Part shown: piece by piece, positions 8,125 through 15,634 of the stretch
Layout: every line of letters starts with the position of its first letter
Numbering within the stretch: the first letter of the stretch is position 1
From: Pseudomonadota bacterium
Lineage (GTDB): Bacteria > Pseudomonadota > Alphaproteobacteria > Acetobacterales > Acetobacteraceae
Reading direction: 5' to 3'
DNA: 37,698 nucleotides
Assembly (NCBI GenBank): GCA_021781835.1
Contig: JAJXWD010000020.1
Span: 1-37,698 of the forward strand
Position numbers and translations under genes: made by a program
Notes under the pieces: model-generated
Told to the model about the DNA's origin: nothing
The model's database searches: none
The model's input: only the letters and a program-made list of their open reading frames with translations

Positions 8125-8766
8125 TCACCGCAGGTCCAGCTGGGTTGCCACGCCGGCCAGCACGGCCTCGAACATGGCGGGCGTGATGCGGCCGGTGTTC
8201 ACGTTATATTGCGAGGTGTGGAAGGAATCGGCCAGCTTCAGCCCGTGGGGCAGGGCGTGGATGGCGCCGTGGGCGAATTTATAGGTGGACAGCTTGAGGC
8301 CGAGGGCTTGCAGCAAGGCTTTGTGCGGCTTTTCGCCGATGGCCAGGCAAACGCGGAGATTGGGCATGGCGGCCAGCTCGCGCTCGAGAAAGGGGCGGCA
8401 GGCTTTTTCCTCGGCTGTTTCGAGCTTGTGCTGGGGCGGGGCGCAGCGCACCGCGTTGGTGACGCGGCAATCATGCAGGGTCAGGCCGTCATTGGCGTGC
8501 TCGGCGTAGGTGCCGGTGGCGAAGCCGAACTGGGCCAGACCCGCATAGAGCAGCCGGCCCGCGACATCGCCCGTGAAGGGGCGGCCGGTGGTGTTGGCGC
8601 CGTTGACGCCCGGCGCCTGGCCGACGACCAGAAGCCGCGCGGAAAGTGGCCCGAAACCGGGAACGGGGGCGTTGAAGCCGGTGGGGTTGGCGCGCCGGTT
8701 GGCGGCGCGGTAGGCGGCCAGACGCGGGCAGAGCGGGCAGTCTGGCCCTGGGTTGGTGAAGGACAT
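8125..8766 (-). CDS. Uracil-DNA glycosylase, family 5 (UDGb-like), Fe-S type
   Basis: Base-excision repair enzyme that removes uracil, and in this family other deaminated bases, from DNA. The 213-residue protein has CPLC at 10-13, which with C108 and C123 is the likely 4Fe-4S ligand set. Motif 1 is GQAPGVNGANTTGRPFTGD at about 49-67. Its GxNGxNxTGR pattern resembles family 5 (UDGb) more than family 4, which has an acidic GExPG..ED motif. Motif 2 is HTSQYNVNTGRIT at 183-195, where family 5 usually has HPSPxNxxTGxLT. The start ATG overlaps the stop of the NYN gene by one base (TGATG), so the two are co-translated. Sub-family is inferred from motifs; the enzyme class is firm. Confidence 0.88.
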   Translation of the reverse strand: MSFTNPGPDCPLCPRLAAYRAANRRANPTGFNAPVPGFGPLSARLLVVGQAPGVNGANTTGRPFTGDVAGRLLYAGLAQFGFATGTYAEHANDGLTLHDCRVTNAVRCAPPQHKLETAEEKACRPFLERELAAMPNLRVCLAIGEKPHKALLQALGLKLSTYKFAHGAIHALPHGLKLADSFHTSQYNVNTGRITPAMFEAVLAGVATQLDLR

Positions 8767-9335
8767 CAGGGTTCTTCGTCTTCGCGCAAGCGCGGGCGGG
8801 CATCGGCGAGGCGGCGGGTGAAGTCGGGGGCGATGTCGGCCAGCTCGATGAACTGATCGGCCTGGCGGCGCAGCTCGTCGGCGATCATGGGCGGGCTGGT
8901 GCGCACGGACGAGACCACCGAAACGCGCACGCCGCGGCGCTGCACGGCCTCTATGAGGCGGCGGAAATCGGAATCACCGGAGAACAGCACGGCGTGGTCC
9001 ATGTGGGGGGCCAGCTCGAGCATGTCGATGGCCAGCTCGATGTCCATGTTGCCCTTGATGCGGCGGCGGCCCTGGGTGTCGGTGAATTCCTTGGCGGGCT
9101 TGGTGACCAGGCTGTAGCCGTTATAGGCCAGCCAATCGGTGAGGGGCTTTAGGGGGGAGTAATCCTCGGTTTCGAGGAGGGCCGAATAGTAATAGGCCCG
9201 CAGCAGGTTGGAGCGGGCGGAGAACAGATCCAGCAATTTACGGTAGTCTATGTCGAAGCCGAGGCTGCGGGTGGCCGCGTAGAGATTGGCGCCGTCGATG
9301 AACAGAGCCGTGCGTTCCTGCGGAGAAAGGCGCAT
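8766..9335 (-). CDS. NYN domain (LabA/DUF88-type PIN-like) protein
   Basis: PIN-fold nuclease-like protein of the NYN/LabA family, members of which act on RNA or are presumed to. The 189-residue protein has the family acidic residues: D14 in LFIDGANLY, D98 in KGNMDIELAIDM, and D121 and D123 in FSGDSDFRRLIEAV, followed by the strand RGVRVSVVSS. The frame can be read from a TTG at 9377, but the ATG at 9333-9335 places the first strand at the usual distance from the N-terminus. It is followed at once by the uracil-DNA glycosylase gene. NYN genes beside smpB/rpoZ are common in alphaproteobacteria; substrate unknown. Confidence 0.85.
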   Translation of the reverse strand: MRLSPQERTALFIDGANLYAATRSLGFDIDYRKLLDLFSARSNLLRAYYYSALLETEDYSPLKPLTDWLAYNGYSLVTKPAKEFTDTQGRRRIKGNMDIELAIDMLELAPHMDHAVLFSGDSDFRRLIEAVQRRGVRVSVVSSVRTSPPMIADELRRQADQFIELADIAPDFTRRLADARPRLREDEEP

Positions 9336-9359
9336 GAGTTTTTTGCCTGTGTTGTGTGC

Positions 9360-9375
9360 GTACAAAGATGTGTAC
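9360..9375. promoter_or_regulatory. Possible operator palindrome in the NYN/folK divergent gap
   Basis: GTACA, six bases, TGTAC: a short perfect inverted repeat in an AT-rich patch between the divergent NYN gene and folK. It lies 25 bases upstream of the NYN start codon. A regulator site is possible; a 5+5 palindrome can also arise by chance. Confidence 0.25.
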
Positions 9376-9452
9376 AAAAAATTTTAAAATGTTAGAAAAG
9401 AGAGACGCTTGGAGTGCGCGACGTGAATTTAGGCGATGGGTCGTAGGTCTGC

Positions 9453-9956
9453 ATGATACTCATAGCAATCGGGGCCAACCTGCCTGGTGTCAATGGTGAG
9501 ACGGCGGACGAGACGTGCCGGAAAGCGGCGCAAGCCGTAAGCCAGATTGAGGGGCTGACGTTTATCGCCTGCTCGCCCTGGTACCGTAGCGCCTCATGGC
9601 CCGACCCCACCCAGCCGGCTTATTGTAATGGCATGATCCGGGCTGAAGGCAATATGGCGCCTGAGGTGCTGCTGAAACATTTACAAAAAATTGAGACGGT
9701 TTTTGGCCGGAACCGTTCGGTACCGAACGCACCGCGCACGCTCGATCTCGATATCATCGACCTGAACGGGCTGGTGCGGGCGATGCCCGACCCCGTGCTG
9801 CCGCACCCGCGCGCGCACCAGCGGGGCTTTGTGCTGCGGCCGATTTTGGATGTGGCGCCGGGCTGGCGCCACCCGGTGCTGCGCCAGAGCGTGGCGACCC
9901 TGCTGGCCGAACTGCCCCCGCAGGAGATAGCGCCCTGGTCTGACGACGAGGGGTAG
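9453..9956 (+). CDS. folK: 2-amino-4-hydroxy-6-hydroxymethyldihydropteridine pyrophosphokinase
   Basis: HPPK transfers pyrophosphate from ATP to 6-hydroxymethyl-dihydropterin in folate synthesis. The 167-residue protein begins with the MILIAIGANLPG strand, carries VFGRNRSVPNAPRTLDLDI (about 84-102; the signature with its two metal-binding aspartates), then LPHPRAHQRGFVLRPILDVAP (about 116-136). Length is typical of the monofunctional enzyme. The ATG at 9453 has only a weak TAGGT before it. folK-rpoZ-rel order is seen in other alphaproteobacteria. A 40-bp tandem repeat array separates it from rpoZ. Confidence 0.95.
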   Translation: MILIAIGANLPGVNGETADETCRKAAQAVSQIEGLTFIACSPWYRSASWPDPTQPAYCNGMIRAEGNMAPEVLLKHLQKIETVFGRNRSVPNAPRTLDLDIIDLNGLVRAMPDPVLPHPRAHQRGFVLRPILDVAPGWRHPVLRQSVATLLAELPPQEIAPWSDDEG

Positions 9957-9991
9957 GGCGGTGAGCCGCCGGCTGGCCGCGCGCGAAATGT

Positions 9992-10111
9992 CAGGCGCGC
10001 GGGGCTGGTGGGGCGGCCGCGCGCAAAATACCAGGCGCGCGGGGCTGGTGGGGCGGCCGCGCGCAAAATACCAGGCGCGCGGGGCTGGTGGGGCGGCCGC
10101 GCGCAAAATAG
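9992..10111. repeat. Three tandem 40-bp hairpin units between folK and rpoZ
   Basis: Units at 9992-10031, 10032-10071 and 10072-10111. The first two are identical and the third differs only in its last base. A partial fourth unit (right arm only, with small changes) precedes at about 9971-9990. Each unit contains gcgcgcgg and, 14 bases later, its reverse complement ccgcgcgc, so every unit can fold into an 8-bp hairpin with a G-rich loop, ending in CAAAATA. Forty is not a multiple of three, and no frame across it looks like protein. One more copy, inverted, is at 8045-8080. Confidence 0.9.
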
Positions 10112-10175
10112 ACGGCTCAAGACTTGCATCTGGGCGGCCTGCTTGTTAAGGCAGGCGTTCAATCCATCCGCCGCT

Positions 10176-10179
10176 GGAG
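10176..10179 (+). promoter_or_regulatory. Ribosome binding site deciding the rpoZ start
   Basis: GGAG six bases before the ATG at 10186. It favours this ATG over the in-frame TTG one codon earlier (10183). Confidence 0.65.
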
Positions 10180-10185
10180 TTATTG

Positions 10186-10596
10186 ATGGCCCGCGTTACC
10201 GTCGAAGACTGCGTTTTGAAAGTGCCCAACCGGTTTGAACTGGTTTTGCTGGCGGCGCAGCGTGCCCGGAACATCAGCCGTGGCGAGCAGCTGACCATCG
10301 ACCGCGACAATGACAAGAACCCTGTCGTCGCGCTGCGCGAAATCGCCGATGAGACGCTGAGCTTCGAGGGGCTGGAGCAGGATCTCGTCAAGTCGCTCTC
10401 GCGCGTGCCCGAGCCCGAGCCCGTGGATGAGGAAGTGGTCGATCTGATCCCCACCGAGCAGAACATCTTTGGGTTGCAGGATGTCTCGGCCGAGGAAGAG
10501 GCCGCCGCCATGGCCGCCGAAGCCGAGGAAATGACGCCCGAGGACATTCAGGCCGCCATCGAGGCGGAACTCGGCGGCAAGAACTCGCGCCGGTGA
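10186..10596 (+). CDS. rpoZ: RNA polymerase omega subunit
   Basis: Small RNA polymerase subunit that binds the beta-prime C-terminus, helps assembly and contributes to one ppGpp site in proteobacteria. The 136-residue protein has the conserved [29 protein letters not shown]-terminus, RNISRGEQ, then [16 protein letters not shown]. The Glu/Ala-rich tail after about 80 is longer than in E. coli, as is usual in alphaproteobacteria. GGAG at 10176-10179 sets the ATG. The (p)ppGpp synthetase/hydrolase gene starts four bases after its stop; this pairing is very widely conserved. Confidence 0.95.
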   Translation: MARVTVEDCVLKVPNRFELVLLAAQRARNISRGEQLTIDRDNDKNPVVALREIADETLSFEGLEQDLVKSLSRVPEPEPVDEEVVDLIPTEQNIFGLQDVSAEEEAAAMAAEAEEMTPEDIQAAIEAELGGKNSRR

Positions 10597-10599
10597 TGC

Positions 10600-12861
10600 G
10601 TGGGCACGGGGCCGCGTAGCATTGCGCCGGCCTGTTTGCCCGAGGGCCTGAGCACCGGGGCGACGCCGTTTCACCCTGAGATCCGGGGGTTGCTGGCGCG
10701 CATCAAGGCCTATGACAGCAAAGCCGACCCGGCGCTGATCGATGCCGCTTATGGCGTGGCCGAAGCCGCCCACGCCGAGCAGCGGCGCGACAATGGCGAG
10801 CCTTATATCACCCACCCGCTGGCGGTGGCGGGGATTTTGGCGGGCTATAAGCTCGACCAGGCCAGCATCATTACCGCGCTGCTGCACGATACGGTCGAGG
10901 ATACGGCGGTGACGCTGGCCGATCTCGGCAAGCGCTTTGGCACCGAGGTGGCCGGGCTGGTCGATGGCGTGACCAAGCTGACCAGGCTGGAACTGCAATC
11001 GGACCGCACCAAGCAGGCGGAGAATTTCCGCAAGCTCGTGCTCGCCATGAGCAAGGATATCCGGGTTTTGATTGTGAAGCTGGCGGACCGGCTGCACAAT
11101 ATGCGCACGCTCGGCGCCATTTCGGCGGCGCATAAGCGCGTGCGGATCGCCCGCGAGACCATGGATATTTACGCGCCGCTGGCCGAGCGCATTGGCATGG
11201 AGGCGGTGAAGACCGAACTGCAAACCCGCTCATTTGCCGAAATCGACCCCGAGGCGTTCGACACCATCCAGGCGCGGCTTAATTTTTTGCGCGGGCAGGG
11301 GGCCGATGTCATCGAGGAGGTGAAGAAGGAACTCACCAAGGTTTGCCTCGATGCCGGGCTTGCGGAGGTCGAGATTTCGGGGCGGGAGAAATCGCCTTAT
11401 TCGATCTGGCAGAAAATGCAGCGGCGCAATGTGGCGTTTGAGCAGCTCTCGGACATCATGGCGTTTCGCATCATCGTGCCGACACGGGCCGATTGCTATG
11501 TGGCGCTGGGCGCGATTCACGCCAATTATCCGGTCATCGCCGGGCGGTTTAAGGATTACATCTCGACGCCCAAGACCAACGGCTACCAGTCCCTGCACAC
11601 GGGCGTGACGCTGCGCCAGCCGCGCAACCAGAAGATCGAGATCCAGATCAGGACGCCCGACATGCAGGCGGTGGCGGAAGCCGGGGTGGCGGCGCACTGG
11701 CTTTACAAGCAGACCGATGCCTCGGGGCAGGATGTGCGGAAATTCCGCTGGGTGCAGGACCTGCTGGAGATTTTGGAAAACTCGGCGGCGCCCGACGAGT
11801 TTTTGGAAAACACCAAGCTCGAATTATACCAAGACCAGGTGTTCTGCTTCACGCCCAAGGGCCAGCTGATCCAGCTGCCGCGCGGCGCGACGCCGGTGGA
11901 TTTTGCCTATGCGGTGCACAGCCAGGTGGGCGATACCTGCGTGGGCGCGCGCATTAATGGCCGGTTGATGCCGCTGCGCTACGAGCTGCAAAACGGCGAC
12001 CAGGTGGAGATTTTGACCGCCCGCGGCGGCACGCCGAGCCCCGCCTGGGAGCGGTTTGTGGTGACCGGCAAGGCGCGCGCGCGGGTGCGGCGGTTTTTGG
12101 CCCAGCAGATGCGCGACCAGCACCGCGATGCCGGCAAGTCGCTGCTGGCCAAGGCCTTCCGCCAGGAGGGCGTGGACGGTTCGGAAAAGGTGCTGGAGCC
12201 GGTTGCCAAGCAGTTCAAGCAGGCCGGCGTGGACGATCTTTATGTGGCGGTGGCGACCGGCGCGGTGGGGGCCAAGGATGTGGTCAACGCCGCCTATCCG
12301 GAGTTGCGCGCGCCCAGGGCGCCGCGCGTGCTGCCCGCCTTTCCGGGCGGGGCGCTGAGCGCGCGCTCGCCGCGCACGGCGGCCAAGGCCGATGGCGGCA
12401 TGCCGGTGACCGGGCTGGTGGCGGGCATGGATGTGCATTACGCCGGCTGCTGCCACCCGCTGCCGGGGGACAGGATTGTCGGGATCGTGACCACGTCCAA
12501 GGGCGTGACCATTCATGCCAAGGATTGCCCGACGCTCGAGACCTTCGCCGCGACGCCGGAACGGTTTATAGATGTGGACTGGGACAGCGCGGCGCTGGCC
12601 AGGATGGACCCCAAGGCACAGAAATTTGTGGGCCGGGTGAGCGTGATTGCCCATAACGGCCCGCATGCGCTGGCCAACATGACCAATGCCATATCCAAAC
12701 AGGAAGGCGCGGTGGCGAACCTGAAAGTGGTGCACCGGCAGCAGGATTTCTTTGAGACGCTGGTGGATGTGGAGGTGCGCGATGCCCGGCATCTGGCGCA
12801 GGTGATCGCGGGGCTGCGCGGCGCGGCGGGCATTGCGCAAGTCGAGCGGTCGCGGGCATGA
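10600..12861 (+). CDS. relA/spoT: Bifunctional (p)ppGpp synthetase/hydrolase (RSH)
   Basis: Makes and degrades the alarmone (p)ppGpp. The 753-residue protein has an apparently intact hydrolase domain (H72, HDTVED at 96-101, D163 in LADRLHN). The synthetase domain follows (GREKSPYS at 261-268, RFKDY at 316-320, NGYQSLHT at 327-334, EIQIRT at 347-352). Next are a TGS domain (about 405-465), a helical and Cys/His-containing region with [12 protein letters not shown], and a C-terminal ACT/RRM domain. Having both halves intact is usual for the single RSH enzyme of alphaproteobacteria. The start is uncertain: GTG at 10600 is the first codon in frame after rpoZ, and conserved homology begins near residue 22 ([19 protein letters not shown]). 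The stop overlaps the acpS ATG. Confidence 0.95.
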   Translation: MGTGPRSIAPACLPEGLSTGATPFHPEIRGLLARIKAYDSKADPALIDAAYGVAEAAHAEQRRDNGEPYITHPLAVAGILAGYKLDQASIITALLHDTVEDTAVTLADLGKRFGTEVAGLVDGVTKLTRLELQSDRTKQAENFRKLVLAMSKDIRVLIVKLADRLHNMRTLGAISAAHKRVRIARETMDIYAPLAERIGMEAVKTELQTRSFAEIDPEAFDTIQARLNFLRGQGADVIEEVKKELTKVCLDAGLAEVEISGREKSPYSIWQKMQRRNVAFEQLSDIMAFRIIVPTRADCYVALGAIHANYPVIAGRFKDYISTPKTNGYQSLHTGVTLRQPRNQKIEIQIRTPDMQAVAEAGVAAHWLYKQTDASGQDVRKFRWVQDLLEILENSAAPDEFLENTKLELYQDQVFCFTPKGQLIQLPRGATPVDFAYAVHSQVGDTCVGARINGRLMPLRYELQNGDQVEILTARGGTPSPAWERFVVTGKARARVRRFLAQQMRDQHRDAGKSLLAKAFRQEGVDGSEKVLEPVAKQFKQAGVDDLYVAVATGAVGAKDVVNAAYPELRAPRAPRVLPAFPGGALSARSPRTAAKADGGMPVTGLVAGMDVHYAGCCHPLPGDRIVGIVTTSKGVTIHAKDCPTLETFAATPERFIDVDWDSAALARMDPKAQKFVGRVSVIAHNGPHALANMTNAISKQEGAVANLKVVHRQQDFFETLVDVEVRDARHLAQVIAGLRGAAGIAQVERSRA

Positions 12862-13268
12862 TCATCGGGCTGGGCTCGGATATTTGCGACATCAGGCGCA
12901 TTGAGAAGACGCTGGAGCGCCACGGCGCGCGCTTTACCGAGCGGGTGTTTACCGAGACCGAGCGCGCGCGCGCCGAGCGGCGGGCGCATTTCCGGGCGGC
13001 CTCTTACGCCAAGCGCTTCGCCGCCAAGGAGGCCTGCGCCAAGGCGCTGGGCACGGGGTTTGCCAAGGGCGTGTTCATGTCCGATCTGGGGGTGGTGAAT
13101 TTGCCCACCGGCCAGCCGACCATGGCGCTGAGCGGCGGCGCGCTCTTGCGGCTGAACGCCCTGCTGCCCCCCGGCATGGCGCCGGTTATTCATGTGACCC
13201 TGACGGATGAATATCCCTATGCCTATGCGCAGGTGATCATTTCGGGGCGGGTTTTAGGCGGGCTTTAA
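12858..13268 (+). CDS. acpS: Holo-[acyl-carrier-protein] synthase
   Basis: Transfers 4'-phosphopantetheine from CoA to the acyl carrier protein serine. The 136-residue protein has the trimeric AcpS signature: [16 protein letters not shown] with metal ligand D8, and [15 protein letters not shown] with E58, then [17 protein letters not shown], the usual HVSLSHD-like strand. ATG overlaps the rel stop (ATGA), so the two are coupled. In many alphaproteobacteria pdxJ lies between rel and acpS and lepB follows acpS; here pdxJ is absent and lepB is displaced by about 3.7 kb. Confidence 0.95.
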   Translation: MIIGLGSDICDIRRIEKTLERHGARFTERVFTETERARAERRAHFRAASYAKRFAAKEACAKALGTGFAKGVFMSDLGVVNLPTGQPTMALSGGALLRLNALLPPGMAPVIHVTLTDEYPYAYAQVIISGRVLGGL

Positions 13269-13293
13269 CCTTGTTGCCGCATCATCCCAACTG

Positions 13294-13314
13294 AAACCGG
13301 CCGTTAACCGGTTT
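13294..13314 (+). terminator. Weak terminator after acpS
   Basis: aaaccgg (13294-13300) pairs with ccggttt (13308-13314) around a 7-base loop and is followed by one further T. It sits between acpS and the PAS/GGDEF gene and may only attenuate read-through. Confidence 0.4.
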
Positions 13315-13332
13315 TGGCGGAAAGGGGGTGAG

Positions 13333-14643
13333 ATGGAACACGCAGTGATGGGGCCGGGCTTTATGATCGGGCCGCTGAGCCATGATGTTTTAGCGTTCGG
13401 CTTTTTGTGCCTGGCCTATGCGGTGAATGATTTGTTTACCGCGACGGAGACGAGTTTGCTGCAAGGGCGGCGGGCGGCGCTGATGATTTGCCTGTTGAGC
13501 GCCGCCCTTGCGCAGACCGGGCTGGCCGTGGCCGGGCTGGTGGGCTTTGCCCCGCCCGGGCTGGCGGCGGCGGGCGGGTTGGTCTCGGCATTGTTGTTTT
13601 TGGCGCTGCCGGGGTTTTTATGGCCGCTGGCGCGGCGGCTGCGGGCCGGGCGGTTGCGGGTGCTGAATGCGGAATTGCGCGGACGCATGGAGCGGGCGGA
13701 GGCGCGGGCCTCGCAGGCGCGGGCCTGGCTGGAACTGGCCGAGGCGGCAGGGCATGTGGGCCACTGGGAATACCGGCCCGAGGGCGGGCGGCTGGAATGG
13801 TCGGATGAGATGTACCGGATTCATGGGCTGTGGCGGGAGCATTACAGGCCGGAGCTGGCATCGGCGCTGGCGGCGTTTCACCCGCTGGACGGCAAGCGGC
13901 TGAGCGCGCTGCTGGCCGAGGCGATGGACCATGGCCGCAAACTCGATGTGGCTGCCCGGCTGCGCCGCCCGGATGGCGAAACCCGCCATGTGGTGCTGCG
14001 CGGCGAGGCGCGGCTGGATGGGGATGGCAATGTGGCGGCGCTGTTTGGCGTGATGGTGGATGTGACCGAGACCAAGGCCGCCGGGCAGCGCCCACCCCTG
14101 CATGCCGGCGGCGTGGAGGGGCCGGCCGAGGATCTGCTGACCGGGCTGGCCGACCGCAAGCAGTTCGATGCCAGCCTGGGCTATGAGTTCAAGCGCGCCA
14201 TACGCAGCAAGAAGCCGCTTGGGCTGGTGATGTTCGAGATTGACCAATATTACCAATATTCCAGCCATTATGGCGCGCGCCAGGCGGAGGCGGCATTCAA
14301 GGAGGTGGCGCGCGTGGTGGGGGCATTGCCACGCCGCACCGGTGATGTGGTGGCGCGCTATGGCGAGACCGAAATCGCCGTGCTGCTGCCGCTGGCCGAT
14401 GAGGCGGGCGCGCTCTGCGTGGCCAGCCAGATTTTGGAAGCCGTGCGGGCGCTGAACTTGCCCGATGCGGCGCGCGAAAATGGGCTGCTCTCGATTAGCT
14501 GCGGCGCGGCGGCGACCGGCATGGATGATCTCTACAACCCGCTGGAGCTGACACGCCGCGCCGCGCGGGCGCTGGCCGATGCCAGGCTGTATGGCGGCGA
14601 CCGCGCCTGCGCGTGGCGCGCCGAGCGCTATAGCGACGCCTGA
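13333..14643 (+). CDS. Membrane PAS protein with degenerate GGDEF domain
   Basis: Signalling protein, 436 residues. Three hydrophobic segments (about 20-35, 48-71 and 77-100) anchor it in the membrane. A short coiled-coil-like linker (about 101-140) follows, then a PAS fold (about 135-250, with HVGHWEYRPEGGRLEWSDEMYRIHG typical of PAS_3, split here by the W residues). The C-terminal domain (about 266-430) aligns with GGDEF domains: LTGLADRKQF at 269-278, FEID with D304, and ARYG leading into the active-site loop. That loop reads GETEI (344-348) instead of GG(D/E)EF, so the metal-binding acidic residue at the third position is Thr, and cyclic di-GMP synthesis is unlikely. It may be a receptor or a regulator of a partner enzyme. 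A good AAAGGGGG site precedes the ATG. Confidence 0.82.
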   Translation: MEHAVMGPGFMIGPLSHDVLAFGFLCLAYAVNDLFTATETSLLQGRRAALMICLLSAALAQTGLAVAGLVGFAPPGLAAAGGLVSALLFLALPGFLWPLARRLRAGRLRVLNAELRGRMERAEARASQARAWLELAEAAGHVGHWEYRPEGGRLEWSDEMYRIHGLWREHYRPELASALAAFHPLDGKRLSALLAEAMDHGRKLDVAARLRRPDGETRHVVLRGEARLDGDGNVAALFGVMVDVTETKAAGQRPPLHAGGVEGPAEDLLTGLADRKQFDASLGYEFKRAIRSKKPLGLVMFEIDQYYQYSSHYGARQAEAAFKEVARVVGALPRRTGDVVARYGETEIAVLLPLADEAGALCVASQILEAVRALNLPDAARENGLLSISCGAAATGMDDLYNPLELTRRAARALADARLYGGDRACAWRAERYSDA

Positions 14644-14696
14644 CCCCTTGGCGCGCGCGGGGCGGGGCGCCATATGCGGGCAAAAGGGGGCGGCAG

Positions 14697-15311
14697 ATGG
14701 CTGAGTATTTCTACCAACCAAGGAACGGGCATGGGCTGGCTCATGACCCGTTCAACGCCATTATCGGGCCGCGCCCGATTGGCTGGATCTCGACCCGCGG
14801 GGCGGATGGTTCGGTCAATCTGGCGCCTTATTCGTTTTTCAACGCCTTTAATTATCATCCGCCGATCATTGGGTTTGCCTCGCTCGGCGCCAAGGACACG
14901 CTGCGCAATGCGCGCGAGACCGGTGAGCTGGTATGGAATCTGGTGACCAGGGAATTGTTCGCGGCGATGAATGAGAGCAGCGCGCTAATGCCCTATGGGG
15001 TGAGCGAGTTTGCCCGCGCGGGTGTGAGCGAGGCCAAGGCCCGGCTGGTGCGGGCGCCGATGGTGGCCGAGGCGCGGGTGCGGTTTGAGTGTCTGGTCGC
15101 GGATATCGTGCAGCTGAAATCGGCCGCCGGGGTTTTGGCCGAAAGCTGGCTGGTGCTGGCCGAGGTGGTGGCCGTGCATATTGACGAGGCGCTGCTGGTG
15201 GAGGGCGTGTTTGACACGTTTGGCGCGGGCATCATGCTGCGCGGCGGGGGCGCGAGCGCGTATGCCGAGATTTCGCCCGCGGCGCGGCGGGATTTGAAGC
15301 GGCCGCTATGA
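14697..15311 (+). CDS. Flavin reductase-like (FMN-binding split-barrel) protein
   Basis: 204 residues, matching the flavin reductase-like domain family, which binds FMN and reduces flavins or acts as the reductase part of two-component oxygenases. Visible: DPFNAIIGPRPIGWISTRG near 17-35, then NLAPYSFFNAFNYHPPIIGFAS (about 41-62, phosphate/isoalloxazine loop), and ETGELVWNLVTRELFAAMN. The middle GVSEFARAGVS and ESWLVLAEVVAVHID blocks are also family-typical. Substrate cannot be told from the sequence. AGGGGG lies six bases before the ATG. It follows the PAS/GGDEF gene by 53 bp and ends before a strong terminator. Confidence 0.85.
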   Translation: MAEYFYQPRNGHGLAHDPFNAIIGPRPIGWISTRGADGSVNLAPYSFFNAFNYHPPIIGFASLGAKDTLRNARETGELVWNLVTRELFAAMNESSALMPYGVSEFARAGVSEAKARLVRAPMVAEARVRFECLVADIVQLKSAAGVLAESWLVLAEVVAVHIDEALLVEGVFDTFGAGIMLRGGGASAYAEISPAARRDLKRPL

Positions 15312-15325
15312 GCTTGTTGTTTTGA

Positions 15326-15351
15326 GGGGGCTTTTGCGCTGAAAAGCCCCC
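15326..15351. terminator. Bidirectional terminator
   Basis: gggggctttt (15326-15335) pairs exactly with aaaagccccc (15342-15351) across a 6-base loop and is followed by CCC and TTTT. It lies between the convergent flavin reductase-like gene and DUF3297 gene. Confidence 0.8.
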
Positions 15352-15379
15352 CCCTTTTGGTCTGGTCGCGCGGGTTTGG

Positions 15380-15634
15380 TTACGGGGTCTCGCCGGTTTC
15401 GTCGCGGAAATAGGCCTCGACCTTGCCCTTGAGCTTCATGGTCAGGGGTTTGCCGTGGCGGTCGACGGTTTTGCCGACCGAGACCTTCACCCAGCCCTCG
15501 GTGACGGAATATTCCTCGACATTATGCTTCTCGACCCCGTTGAAGCGGATGCCGATGCCACGCTCGAGCAGGGACTCGTTGAAGAACTGGCTGGCGGGAT
15601 CGACCGAGAGACGGTCCGGGGGGGTGGTGCTCAT
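15380..15634 (-). CDS. DUF3297 family protein
   Basis: 84 residues. The sequence PPDRLSVDPASQFFNES, followed by LLERGIGIRFNGVEKHNVEEY, WVKVSVGKTVDRHGKPLT and MKLKGKVEAYF, is characteristic of the small DUF3297 family, which is found mainly in proteobacteria and has no assigned function. The protein is probably cytoplasmic, with no signal or membrane segment. Its ATG overlaps the stop of dacA (ATGA), so it is expressed with the D,D-carboxypeptidase gene here. That link may be local rather than functional. Confidence 0.88.
   Translation of the reverse strand: MSTTPPDRLSVDPASQFFNESLLERGIGIRFNGVEKHNVEEYSVTEGWVKVSVGKTVDRHGKPLTMKLKGKVEAYFRDETGETP

Noticed and set aside
9992-10111. CRISPR array
   Set aside because: The units are contiguous with no unique spacers between them, there are only three, and no cas gene is present.
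9961-10149. Small repetitive protein across the 40-bp array
   Set aside because: The unit is 40 bases, so each repeat shifts frame; there is no ribosome site and the array contains hairpins instead.
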